Assembly: GCA_003282155.1 (NCBI GenBank)
Contig: QBZY01000007.1
Span: 1-60,784, forward strand
Direction: 5' to 3'
Source: Pelagibacteraceae bacterium AG-337-I02
GTDB taxonomy: Bacteria > Pseudomonadota > Alphaproteobacteria > HIMB59 > GCA-002718135
Length of the DNA: 60,784 nucleotides
A model generated the notes under the pieces. It did no database searches. It was not told the DNA's origin and was given only the letters and a program-made list of their open reading frames with translations. The translations under genes were made by a program, and so were the position numbers. This document shows, piece after piece, positions 20,991 to 29,711 of this stretch (position 1 is the stretch's first letter; the number at the start of each line of letters is the position of its first letter).

Positions 20991-21040
20991 CGTTCAACCT
21001 ATTATTTAGGTCGGAAGTAAGCCAAAAGCTGAAGGAACGC
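20991..21040 (+). ncRNA. glutamine riboswitch, second copy (tandem)
   Basis: Second aptamer 17 bases after the first. The outer stem CGTTC (20991-20995) pairs with GAACG (21035-21039), the inner hairpin arms are ACCT/AGGT, then CGGAAGTAAGCC and GCTGAAGGAACGC follow. The conserved core is retained, while the small third hairpin differs from copy one. Tandem placement suggests a steeper or broader response to glutamine before glnA. Confidence 0.88.
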
Positions 21041-21080
21041 GCATAAAAAGCAGATTTCATAACTAGAGCATGATTTAACC

Positions 21081-21110
21081 GGGTAACGCTGGATAGCATA
21101 CCCTTTTGTT
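21081..21110 (+). promoter_or_regulatory. hairpin with T-tract in glnA leader (possible expression platform)
   Basis: GGGTA (21081-21085) pairs with TACCC (21099-21103), with an inner GCT/AGC pair around the loop GGAT, and TTTTGTT follows directly. This resembles an intrinsic terminator and ends 6 bases before the glnA Shine-Dalgarno (TAAGGAG at 21115-21121). It could be the off-switch of the two aptamers, by premature termination or by crowding the ribosome site. I found no clear competing pairing with the second aptamer. Confidence 0.45.
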
Positions 21111-21127
21111 GAAGTAAGGAGATAGAT

Positions 21128-22558
21128 ATGAAACTGAAAAGCTCGACTCCAAAAGATTTAATGTCTGAAATTAAGGATATGGACATTAAGATGGTTGATA
21201 TGCGCTTTACTGATATACCAGGAACAACTCAACATTTTACAATACCAATTAAATTTTTAGACGAAGATATATTTTCTGATGGACTTGGTTTTGATGGATC
21301 CTCAGTAAGAGGTTTCCAAGAAATTCAAGACAGCGATATGATTGTTTTGCCAGATGCAACTACGGCATACATTGATCCGTTTTTTTCTGAAAAAACTTTA
21401 GCATTACATTGTAATATTAAGGATCCTGTAACTTTGGTTGATTATAGTCGTGACCCAAGAAATATTGCTAAAAAAGCTGAGGCATATTTGAAATCATCTG
21501 GAATTGGCGATACAGCATTTTTTGGACCAGAAGCAGAATTTTTTGTATTTAATAATGTTCAGTTTGATTCTGGATCAAACTTTGGATTTCATGAAGTTGA
21601 TTCTATTGAAGGTACTTGGAATAGTGGTGCTGATGAAAACCCAAACTTAGGTCATAAACCTAGACATAAAGAAGGTTATTTTCCTTTACCACCAGTAGAT
21701 ACACTTCAAGATGTAAGAACTGAAATGGTAATGACAATGCAAGACATTGGCCTTACTGTTGAAGCACATCACCACGAAGTTGCAACAGGTGGACAATGTG
21801 AAATTGATTTAGAATTTTCACCACTTTTGAAGATGGCTGATGATATGATGAAATATAAGTATGTAGTTAAAAATGTTGCTAGACAACATGGAATGACTGC
21901 AACATTTATGCCTAAACCCTTATTTGAAGATAATGGTTCAGGTATGCACGTTCATCAAAGTGTATGGAAAGATGGTGACACACTTATGTACAAAGAAGGC
22001 AACTATGCTAACCTAAGTGATTTAGCTCTAAATTACATAGGAGGTATACTTAAACATGCTCCTGCATTGTTAGCATTTTGTGCTCCTACTACTAATTCTT
22101 ACAAAAGATTAGTTCCTGGTTTTGAAGCTCCAGTAAACATAGTTTACTCTCAAAGAAATAGAACAGCTTCAGTTAGAATTCCTGCATATTCTCAAAGTCC
22201 TAAAGCAAAAAGAATGGAATTTAGATGTCCTGACCCTAGTGCAAACCCATACTTAGCATTTTCAGCTATGTTAATGGCAGGATTAGATGGAATTAAAAAT
22301 AAGATTGATCCCGGTGATCCAACAGATATAAATCTTTACGCTGCAAGTGATGAAGTTTTATCTAAAATTCAATCTACACCTGGTTCACTAGCAGAATCTC
22401 TTGAAGCTCTTGAAAAAGATCATGCATTTTTATTAGAGGGTGATGTATTCACTAAAGATGTTATTGAAACTTATATTAGCTACAAAAAAGACAGTGAGGT
22501 TGATCCTATAAATATAAGACCTCATCCACATGAATTTAAATTATACTACGATGTGTAA
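21128..22558 (+). CDS. glnA: glutamine synthetase type I
   Basis: Makes glutamine from glutamate, ammonia and ATP; 476 residues forming a dodecamer in the cytoplasm. [13 protein letters not shown] is the N-terminal GS signature and FFGPEAEFF the metal-binding one. [16 protein letters not shown] is the ATP-binding block, and NRTASVRIP and [20 protein letters not shown] follow. Tyr404 in DINLYAAS aligns with the adenylylated tyrosine, though the usual DLPPEE that follows it is replaced. TAAGGAG lies 6 bases upstream. Preceded by two glutamine riboswitches and followed by a strong terminator. Confidence 0.98.
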   Translation: MKLKSSTPKDLMSEIKDMDIKMVDMRFTDIPGTTQHFTIPIKFLDEDIFSDGLGFDGSSVRGFQEIQDSDMIVLPDATTAYIDPFFSEKTLALHCNIKDPVTLVDYSRDPRNIAKKAEAYLKSSGIGDTAFFGPEAEFFVFNNVQFDSGSNFGFHEVDSIEGTWNSGADENPNLGHKPRHKEGYFPLPPVDTLQDVRTEMVMTMQDIGLTVEAHHHEVATGGQCEIDLEFSPLLKMADDMMKYKYVVKNVARQHGMTATFMPKPLFEDNGSGMHVHQSVWKDGDTLMYKEGNYANLSDLALNYIGGILKHAPALLAFCAPTTNSYKRLVPGFEAPVNIVYSQRNRTASVRIPAYSQSPKAKRMEFRCPDPSANPYLAFSAMLMAGLDGIKNKIDPGDPTDINLYAASDEVLSKIQSTPGSLAESLEALEKDHAFLLEGDVFTKDVIETYISYKKDSEVDPINIRPHPHEFKLYYDV

Positions 22559-22584
22559 AAAAATTTAATTTATCTTTTTTTAAG

Positions 22585-22611
22585 AAAACCGCCTTAGGGC
22601 GGTTTTTTTTA
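22585..22611 (+). terminator. intrinsic terminator of glnA
   Basis: AAAACCGCC (22585-22593) and GGCGGTTTT (22598-22606) form a GC-rich 9-bp stem with loop TTAG, followed by a run of T. It lies 26 bases after the glnA stop. Textbook rho-independent shape. Confidence 0.93.
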
Positions 22612-22640
22612 TGTTTTTAGTTCAACACTTTTGATAAGAA

Positions 22641-24581
22641 TTGTTTGTGACAAAAAAATCTACCTATAATGCTAAAGATATTGAAGTACTTGAGGGTCTT
22701 GAGCCTGTTCGCAAAAGACCAGGGATGTACATTGGAAGCACCAATCAAGATGGTCTTCATCATTTAGTTAATGAAATACTAGACAATAGTATCGATGAAG
22801 TTTTAGCAGGCCACGCAACTGATATAAGTTTTCAATATAAAAAAGATGGCACAATCAAAATAAAAGATAATGGAAGAGGTATTCCTATTGATTTTCATCC
22901 AAAGTATAAAAATAAAAGAGCACTTGAGGTAGTTTTGACAACACTTCATGCTGGTGGTAAATTTAATAGCAATGCATACAAAACTTCTGGTGGATTACAC
23001 GGGGTTGGGATTTCTGTTGTAAATGCATTAAGCTCTTTATTAAAAGTTCAAGTCTTCAAAGATGGAAAAGTATATCAACAAGATTATTCAAAAGGAAAAG
23101 TTAAAACAAAAATAAAAATTGAAAAATGCAGCAAAAAATTAAAAGGTACAGAAATTTCTTTTATCCCAGATGAAAGTATTTTTGAAGAAACAAAATTTTT
23201 TCCAAAAAAATTATATAATTTTATAAATATGAAATCAGTGCTAGTTGGAGGTACAACCATCAACTTTGAAATTGATAAAGAATTAATTAAAGATAATACC
23301 CCTAACAATAAAAGTTTTTTTTATAAAAAAGGAATTGAAGATTATTTTCAATTAGAATACGCCAAAAACACTAAATTATTTGAAAAAAATTTTTTATTAA
23401 AATCAAAAATTAAAGATAATGAAAATTTTGAAACATTAATTTCATTTAATGCTAATGAAACTTCAAGTTTAATGTCATATTGTAACACTATTGAAACACC
23501 AGATGGTGGCTCTCATGAAAATGGTATTCGTAATGGAATTTTAAAAGCTATAAAACTTTATGGTCAAAAAAATCAATTCTCAAAAATAAGTAATATCAAT
23601 CACAGTGATATCTTTGATTACTCTAATGTTATTATTTCTATCTTTATAAATGATCCAAGTTTTGAAGGTCAAACTAAAAAAAGAATAATAATGCCAAATT
23701 TACAAAAAGGAATTGAAACAAAAACACAACAAGAATTTTTATTATGGTTAAACGCTAATAAGAAAAATTCAAAAATACTTTTAGATAATTTAATTGAAAG
23801 AGCGCTTCAGAGAACTGATTTATCAAAAATTAAAGAGTTAGATAGAAAAAGTATTAAAGAAAGAAATCGTCTTCCAGGTAAATTGGTAGATTGTTCAAGT
23901 AAATCTATAAAAGATTCAGAGATTTTTATTGTTGAAGGCGACAGTGCTGGAGGTTCTGCTAAGCAAGCAAGAAATAGAGAATTACAAGCAATACTTCCTT
24001 TGAGAGGAAAAATATTAAATGTTTATAATGTTGGGTTATCTAAAATTGCTGATAACAATGAAATACAAAATCTTATTCAATCGTTAGGTTGTGGTATTGG
24101 AAAAAATTTTGAAATTTCAAAACTTCGTTATGAGAAAATAATACTAATGACTGATGCTGATGTGGATGGTTCACATATTGCAACTCTTCTTATCACTTTT
24201 TTTTATAAATATATGAAAAGTTTAATTGATGAAAATAAACTCTATCTAGCAATGCCTCCTCTATTCAAAATTTACAACAAAAATAAATCTTTTTATGCAT
24301 ATAATGAAAAAGAGAAAGATAAATTAATTGAAAAAGAATTTAAATCTGACAATTATAACATCACAAGATTTAAAGGATTAGGTGAAATGCCTGCTGATCA
24401 ATTAAAAGAGACAACAATGGATCAAAACAAAAGAAATCTAATATTGATTAACTCTGAAAAAGCTAAGAAAGATCTAAAAAATACTGAAAATTTATTTGAA
24501 ACATTAATGGGAAAACAAGCAGAGTTACGTTTTAAATTTATTCAAAATAATGCTAATTTCATTAAAAATATAGATGTCTAA
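22641..24581 (+). CDS. parE: DNA topoisomerase IV subunit B
   Basis: ATPase subunit of topoisomerase IV, which unlinks daughter chromosomes; 646 residues, the ParE rather than the ~800-residue GyrB length. The GHKL ATPase motifs are DNSIDEVL, DNGRGIPID and GGLHGVGISVVNALS. The TOPRIM metal motifs are VEGDSAGGSAKQARNRE and LMTDADVDGSHIATLL. The C-terminus has RFKGLGEMPADQLKETTM. The start is not sharply defined: TTG at 22641 or GTG at 22647, neither with a clear Shine-Dalgarno. Confidence 0.95.
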   Translation: MFVTKKSTYNAKDIEVLEGLEPVRKRPGMYIGSTNQDGLHHLVNEILDNSIDEVLAGHATDISFQYKKDGTIKIKDNGRGIPIDFHPKYKNKRALEVVLTTLHAGGKFNSNAYKTSGGLHGVGISVVNALSSLLKVQVFKDGKVYQQDYSKGKVKTKIKIEKCSKKLKGTEISFIPDESIFEETKFFPKKLYNFINMKSVLVGGTTINFEIDKELIKDNTPNNKSFFYKKGIEDYFQLEYAKNTKLFEKNFLLKSKIKDNENFETLISFNANETSSLMSYCNTIETPDGGSHENGIRNGILKAIKLYGQKNQFSKISNINHSDIFDYSNVIISIFINDPSFEGQTKKRIIMPNLQKGIETKTQQEFLLWLNANKKNSKILLDNLIERALQRTDLSKIKELDRKSIKERNRLPGKLVDCSSKSIKDSEIFIVEGDSAGGSAKQARNRELQAILPLRGKILNVYNVGLSKIADNNEIQNLIQSLGCGIGKNFEISKLRYEKIILMTDADVDGSHIATLLITFFYKYMKSLIDENKLYLAMPPLFKIYNKNKSFYAYNEKEKDKLIEKEFKSDNYNITRFKGLGEMPADQLKETTMDQNKRNLILINSEKAKKDLKNTENLFETLMGKQAELRFKFIQNNANFIKNIDV

Positions 24582-24584
24582 TTG

Positions 24585-26066
24585 ATGAAAAAATATTTTT
24601 TAGTTATAGATCAAGGAACAACAAGTTCAAGAATTGTACTTTATAATAAAAAATTTGAAATTTTTGATATTGTTCAAAAAGAATTTAAGCAATATTTTCC
24701 GAGCGAAGGATGGGTTGAACATAATGCAACAGAAATATGGAACGATGTTAAAAATCTCATTTCAAAAATACTTAAAAAAAATAAATTAGTTGCAAAAAAT
24801 ATAATTTCAATTGGAATTACCAATCAACGAGAAACAACAGTTTTATGGAATAAAAAAACTGGGAAACCAATTTATAGAGCAATAGTCTGGCAAGATAGAA
24901 GAACAGCAAGTCTTTGTGAAAAGTTAATACAAAGAGGCATTAGTAAAAAAATTCAAAAAATTACTGGTTTAGTAATTGATCCTTATTTTTCAGGAACAAA
25001 AATAAAATGGATTATTGATAACATCAAAGAGAGAAATAGGAATTTAAAGAATGATAATTTACTTTTTGGAACTATAGATACCTGGCTATTATGGAAACTA
25101 ACTAAAGGAAAATCTCATCTCACAGATATATCGAATGCTTCACGAACTATGATTTATGATTCTCAAAAAGAAAAATGGTCAGATGAAATTTTAAAAATAT
25201 TAAATATTCCAAAAAAAATTTTACCAACTGTAGTTGAAAATGCATTTGATTTTGGCTCTACTAAACTATTTGGTAATAAAATACCTATTGGTGGCATGGC
25301 TGGAGATCAACAATCAGCAACAATTGGTCAAGCTTGTTTTAGAAAAGGGCAATCAAAAAGTACTTATGGAACAGGTTGCTTTCTTCTTATGAATATTGGT
25401 CAAAAATTTAAATTATCAAAAAATAGATTACTAACAACTGTTGCTTTTAAAATAAATGGTAAAAAAATGTTTTGTTATGAGGGAAGTATTTTTGTTGCAG
25501 GTTCTGCCATACAATGGCTTCGTGATAATTTAAAATTTATAAAAGATTCAAGTGAGACAGATGAACTTTATAAAAAAGCCAATAAAGATGAAAATTTATA
25601 TTTTGTTCCAGCCTTAACTGGACTTGGTGCACCGTATTGGAACCCAAATGCGAGAGGAACATTTTTTGGAATCACTAGAAATACCTCTAAAGAAGATATT
25701 ATTAGAGCAACCATGGATAGTTTATCTTTTCAAACTTATGAATTAATTGAGTGTATGGAAAAAGATTCTAAGACAAAGATTAGTGAGATACGAGTTGATG
25801 GAGGAATGGTTAAAAATAATAGTTTTCTTCAAAGTCTAGCAAATATCTCTCAAATAAATATCATTAGGCCAAATAATATTGAAACTACCTCTCTTGGTGT
25901 AGCATATCTTGCAGCAATTCAATCTGGATATTTAAAAAATACAAGCCAAATAAGTAAACTTTGGAAAAAAGATAAAACAGTTAAGTCAAATATTAGCAAA
26001 TCCATTTCAACTTTAAGTATTAATAAGTGGAAATCAATTATTAATGTAGTCAATAATTTTTATTAA
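24585..26066 (+). CDS. glpK: glycerol kinase
   Basis: Phosphorylates glycerol with ATP to sn-glycerol 3-phosphate; FGGY-family kinase of 493 residues. FLVIDQGTTSSRIVLY is the first phosphate-binding loop, NQRETTVLWNKKTGKPIYRAIVWQDRR the glycerol-binding block, and GGMAGDQQSATIGQACF holds the catalytic Asp. The ATG at 24585 stands 3 bases after the parE stop; the frame is also open from a TTG at 24582. No glpD or glpF is adjacent. The last 17 bases overlap the oppositely oriented amidotransferase gene. Confidence 0.95.
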   Translation: MKKYFLVIDQGTTSSRIVLYNKKFEIFDIVQKEFKQYFPSEGWVEHNATEIWNDVKNLISKILKKNKLVAKNIISIGITNQRETTVLWNKKTGKPIYRAIVWQDRRTASLCEKLIQRGISKKIQKITGLVIDPYFSGTKIKWIIDNIKERNRNLKNDNLLFGTIDTWLLWKLTKGKSHLTDISNASRTMIYDSQKEKWSDEILKILNIPKKILPTVVENAFDFGSTKLFGNKIPIGGMAGDQQSATIGQACFRKGQSKSTYGTGCFLLMNIGQKFKLSKNRLLTTVAFKINGKKMFCYEGSIFVAGSAIQWLRDNLKFIKDSSETDELYKKANKDENLYFVPALTGLGAPYWNPNARGTFFGITRNTSKEDIIRATMDSLSFQTYELIECMEKDSKTKISEIRVDGGMVKNNSFLQSLANISQINIIRPNNIETTSLGVAYLAAIQSGYLKNTSQISKLWKKDKTVKSNISKSISTLSINKWKSIINVVNNFY

Positions 26067-26871
26067 GATTTAACCAATTTGAAAGTTCTAAAGAATGGAT
26101 TTCTTCATCAACTATATCATCATATATTTGTAATTCTTTTTGTTCGAGATTATCAGGGTTTTGTAAAATCAACTTTTCCTTTTCGAATTCTGTTAAATTT
26201 TTATATACTTTTTCTTCCAACAAAATATCTTTTCTCATTTCCATAAGTCCAGCCATCCATTTTGAATTAAATTCTGGATGATATTGTACTGCCCAAACAC
26301 TTGAATGATTTACTTCAAAGCTAATAGATTGAAATTGACTAATTTTATTTGAAGCAAGAACTTTAGTTTCTTTTGGAAGATGTTCTGCCTCATCATTATG
26401 CCAACAAAGTGCATTAAATGATTTTTTTTTATTCTTGTACATAGGATGAATTTCACCATCTTGATTTAATGTAATATTTTTTGCTAGAACTGCTTCAAGT
26501 CCATTTGGATTTTTTCTTACTTTTCCTCCAGCAGCTGTGACCAAAACCTGAAGCCCCCAACAACTTCCAAAAATTTTATTCTTTCTTTTAAATAATTCTT
26601 TAGCTAACTCTATTTGATTGGTAATTGATTCTGTCATATTATATATATTTAGCAAACTACCTGTCCAAGCAACTGCTTCAAAATCATCGAGGTTTAAGCC
26701 TAAAGGAAGACAATTATCTTCAATAGCGGGATGAATTATAGTTACATTAATTTTTGAATTTGAATTTTTTTTTAAAATTTTTTCATACATTTCAAATTGA
26801 GTATCCATACCCAATTTTGTATACCGATCTGAAGCTTCTTTTTCATTTCCATCAACTAATAATATGTTCAT
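26050..26871 (-). CDS. class I glutamine amidotransferase-like protein
   Basis: Stand-alone GATase1-domain protein of 273 residues, which normally hydrolyses glutamine or gamma-glutamyl compounds. The triad is Cys104 in IFGSCWGLQVL, His198 and Glu200 in VQYHPEF. The fold resembles the amidotransferase half of GMP synthase, with about 60 extra acidic and helical C-terminal residues (after 210). Such stand-alone copies act in gamma-glutamyl-polyamine or other amide metabolism, but the substrate cannot be read here. It is transcribed divergently from iolE with only 43 bases between them. Confidence 0.85.
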   Translation of the reverse strand: MNILLVDGNEKEASDRYTKLGMDTQFEMYEKILKKNSNSKINVTIIHPAIEDNCLPLGLNLDDFEAVAWTGSLLNIYNMTESITNQIELAKELFKRKNKIFGSCWGLQVLVTAAGGKVRKNPNGLEAVLAKNITLNQDGEIHPMYKNKKKSFNALCWHNDEAEHLPKETKVLASNKISQFQSISFEVNHSSVWAVQYHPEFNSKWMAGLMEMRKDILLEEKVYKNLTEFEKEKLILQNPDNLEQKELQIYDDIVDEEIHSLELSNWLNLNKNY

Positions 26872-26914
26872 ATTTATCTTTATTTTTCATCTATCATGAA
26901 ATATGTAAAACTTC

Positions 26915-27808
26915 ATGAAAATTAAACTAGGCATTGCGCCAATTGCATGGAGCAATGATGATATGCCAGAACTAGGAGGAGATACTCCTATTGAGAAATG
27001 TTTAGAGGATGCTAGCACATCTGGATTTACAGGTATTGAATTAGGTGGAAAATTTCCTAGAAACCCAGGAACAACTAAATTTCTTTTAGAAAAATTTAAT
27101 TTAAAAATGCCAGGTGGTTGGTATGGTGCATTACTAAGAAAAAGAAGTGCTAAAGAAGAATGGTTAGCACTTCAAGATCATTTAAATTTATTAAAGTTAA
27201 TAAGTGCAGATGTTTTTGTTTTTGCTGATGTATCTGAATCAATCCAAGGAGATCAATCAAAACCTCTTAGTAGAAGACCAAAACTTGAAAAAGATGAATG
27301 GGATAGCTATTGCAAAAAAATTAGTGAATTATCAAATATGCTTATGGATGAAGGAATACCAATGTCATATCATGAGCATATGGGAACTATTATACAATCT
27401 GAAGAAGATGTAGACCGATTTATGGATATGACAAATAAAAATACTTTTTTACTTTATGATACTGGACATTTGATGTTTGCTGAAGCAAATTATGAAAGAG
27501 TATTAAAACATTATATTTCTCGAATTAACCATGTTCATTGTAAAGATATTAGAAAAGATGTTTTTCTAAAATCAATAAAGTATGACTTGAGTTTTAGAGA
27601 GTCTTTTTTAAATGGTGTTTTCACTGTCCCAGGTGACGGATGCATCGACTATAAACCATTAATTAAAATATTATTTGAAGAAAAATATCAAGAATGGCTT
27701 ATAGTTGAAGCTGAACAAGACCCTAAAAAAGCTAATCCTCTTGAATATGCTAGAATTGGATATAATTATCTTTCAACAGCATTAAAAGAAAATGATTACA
27801 CGCTTTAA
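26915..27808 (+). CDS. iolE: myo-inosose-2 dehydratase
   Basis: TIM-barrel enzyme of the xylose-isomerase-like family, 297 residues. It dehydrates 2-keto-myo-inositol to a diketone in inositol breakdown. KLGIAPIAWSNDDMPELGGDTP and GFTGIELGGKFPR are typical of IolE. Metal ligands are expected in MSYHEHMGT, LLYDTGHLMFAEA, HVHCKD and VEAEQDP, all present. No other iol gene is in the window, so inositol use would need partners elsewhere. It overlaps the following cytochrome gene by 17 bases. Confidence 0.85.
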   Translation: MKIKLGIAPIAWSNDDMPELGGDTPIEKCLEDASTSGFTGIELGGKFPRNPGTTKFLLEKFNLKMPGGWYGALLRKRSAKEEWLALQDHLNLLKLISADVFVFADVSESIQGDQSKPLSRRPKLEKDEWDSYCKKISELSNMLMDEGIPMSYHEHMGTIIQSEEDVDRFMDMTNKNTFLLYDTGHLMFAEANYERVLKHYISRINHVHCKDIRKDVFLKSIKYDLSFRESFLNGVFTVPGDGCIDYKPLIKILFEEKYQEWLIVEAEQDPKKANPLEYARIGYNYLSTALKENDYTL

Positions 27809-28241
27809 AATTATACTAATTGTACTATCCTTAATTACTCCAACCATTTTGATGGGTCATAAAGTAACATTAGAAGATAAATCTCTTGAAGAAATAGTAA
27901 ATAATAGAATGGCTTTAATGCAAAAGGTTAAAAGTACTTCATCTCAAATATTTAGATTATTAAAAACTAATGATTATGAAACAATTCTTGAATTAAACGA
28001 AACATTGTTACATGCTGCAACAGAATTTAAAGATCACTATCCAGAAGGCAGTCAGCACAAAGGAGCTAGTGAAGAAATATGGAATGATAGAGAAACTTTT
28101 AATGAATTAAATGATAAGTTTGTTAGTGATATTGAAATGATTTCACTTAGCGCTGAATTAGAGGATAGTGAAATGCTTATTGATGCTTTTAAAGTAATGG
28201 CAGCAAATTGTGGAGCATGTCATAAAAAGTTTAGAAATTAA
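27792..28241 (+). CDS. cytochrome c' (class II c-type cytochrome)
   Basis: Small periplasmic haem protein of 149 residues. An N-terminal signal peptide (about residues 5-21, IILIVLSLITPTILMG) is followed by a four-helix bundle. The haem site is at the very C-terminus, CGACHKKF with Cys140, Cys143 and His144, as in cytochromes c' and c556. The likely role is electron transfer or binding of small gases. It is translationally overlapped with iolE, an odd pairing. It converges on the ABC permease gene with a 4-base overlap. Confidence 0.88.
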   Translation: MITRFKIILIVLSLITPTILMGHKVTLEDKSLEEIVNNRMALMQKVKSTSSQIFRLLKTNDYETILELNETLLHAATEFKDHYPEGSQHKGASEEIWNDRETFNELNDKFVSDIEMISLSAELEDSEMLIDAFKVMAANCGACHKKFRN

Positions 28242-28948
28242 TTATTTAATCTTAAGTGTGGATTATATTTCCATTCCAAATATTTAACGAATTGTACCAT
28301 TAAAAAATTTAAAAATAGATAAAGTATACCTGCGGCAATAAAAGCTTCTACAGGCGCAAACGTTTTAGCCATTATCTTTCTCGCGATACCTGTCATTTCC
28401 ATATATGTTGTTAGACTTACTAAAGAAGTTGCCTTAACCATTAGTATTAATTCATTACCGTAAGACGGTAAAACTTTTCGTATAGCTATCGGTAGTATAA
28501 TTTTTCTTAAAAGTAAAAATTTTCCAAAGCCAAGAGATAAACCTGACTCAACTTGACTTTTCTCAATTGATTGAATGCCCCCTCGGAAAATTTCTGCACC
28601 GTATGCAACAGTATTAATTGTAAGTGCTATCACCCCACACCAAAAAGGCTCTTTCAATGCGTACCACAGAAAACTTTCTCTAATAAATTTTACCGAACCT
28701 AGACCAAAATAAATTAAATATATTTGAACAAGTAAAGGTGTTCCTCTTATTATAAAGATATAACTTGCAATTGTTCTTGATAAAAATGCTATTTTAGAAA
28801 GCCTTCCTAAAGCAAATAATAATGCTAAAATAAAACCAAGTGGCAATGAAATTAATAATAATAAAATTGTATTATCTAAACCAGATAGGACCAAGAAAAA
28901 ATTTTTATAAATAAGTGAATTTTGAATATTACTAAAAAATTCAATCAT
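28238..28948 (-). CDS. polar amino-acid ABC transporter permease (HisM-type)
   Basis: Inner-membrane subunit of 236 residues with about five helices. IRGTPLLVQIYLIYFGLG and the loop SGLSLGFGKFLLLRKIILPIAIRKVLPSYGNELI are the HisMQ-family signatures, the latter contacting the ATPase. It is overlapped by 4 bases with the sister permease upstream. No binding protein or ATPase gene is nearby, so the transporter must be completed from elsewhere. Substrate probably a polar or basic amino acid, by family only. Confidence 0.9.
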   Translation of the reverse strand: MIEFFSNIQNSLIYKNFFLVLSGLDNTILLLLISLPLGFILALLFALGRLSKIAFLSRTIASYIFIIRGTPLLVQIYLIYFGLGSVKFIRESFLWYALKEPFWCGVIALTINTVAYGAEIFRGGIQSIEKSQVESGLSLGFGKFLLLRKIILPIAIRKVLPSYGNELILMVKATSLVSLTTYMEMTGIARKIMAKTFAPVEAFIAAGILYLFLNFLMVQFVKYLEWKYNPHLRLNN

Positions 28949-29652
28949 GTTGGAAATCCTTTTGAATAATTTACTTCTAAAGTCTTAAAAACCCTTCCAG
29001 ATATTGTGGTTAGGCACAAATACAATATTGCTGCTGTTATTAAAAAAGTTAAAGGTGAATGCTCTACATTAGAGGATATTCTTGATTGACGCATAATCTC
29101 AACAAGGCCTGTTACAGAAATGAGGGAGGTATCTTTAAGAGTTATTTGCCATACATTACCTATTCCTGGTAAAGCATGTCTAATAACTTGTGGTGAAATA
29201 ACTTTCAAAAAAATACTAAATTTATTCATGCCTAGTGCTCTTGCAGCTTCTATTTGACCTTTAGATATAGCCAAATAAGAAGCTCTTAAAACTTCACTAG
29301 AATATGTTGCTGAAATTACTGCAATGGCAATTGTCGCAATTGTAAGCGCATTAAGCTCAATATACTTATTATAACCAAATACTTTAGCGATACTCATCAC
29401 TACTGCATTTCCTCCAAAGAAAATTAAATAAATAACTAATAATTCAGGAACACCTCTGATTACTGTTGTATAAAAATTTGCAATAAATCTTGTTATTCTG
29501 TTTTGTATTATCTTTGCCCAAACTGTAATAATTGCTAAAAAAAGACCTAATCCCATTGATAAAATACTTACCAGTAGAGTCATCAGAGTTGCTATAAGAA
29601 ATTCATCACCCCACCCTGAATCTCCAAATACAAGCTTATCAAATTTAAACAT
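28945..29652 (-). CDS. polar amino-acid ABC transporter permease (HisQ-type)
   Basis: Partner of the preceding permease, 235 residues. TTVIRGVPELLVIYLIFFGG and EAARALGMNKFSIFLKVISPQVIRHALPGIGNVW are the HisQ-type motifs, including the EAA loop that docks on the ATPase. The two would form the heterodimeric channel. It is the first gene of this two-gene unit; 59 bases separate it from the end of the glycosyltransferase gene, which is on the same strand. Confidence 0.9.
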   Translation of the reverse strand: MFKFDKLVFGDSGWGDEFLIATLMTLLVSILSMGLGLFLAIITVWAKIIQNRITRFIANFYTTVIRGVPELLVIYLIFFGGNAVVMSIAKVFGYNKYIELNALTIATIAIAVISATYSSEVLRASYLAISKGQIEAARALGMNKFSIFLKVISPQVIRHALPGIGNVWQITLKDTSLISVTGLVEIMRQSRISSNVEHSPLTFLITAAILYLCLTTISGRVFKTLEVNYSKGFPT

Positions 29653-29711
29653 ATAAAATAAAATAAGTAATGATGAAAAATATACTTGTCTACCTTCTAG
29701 TATATGAAATT

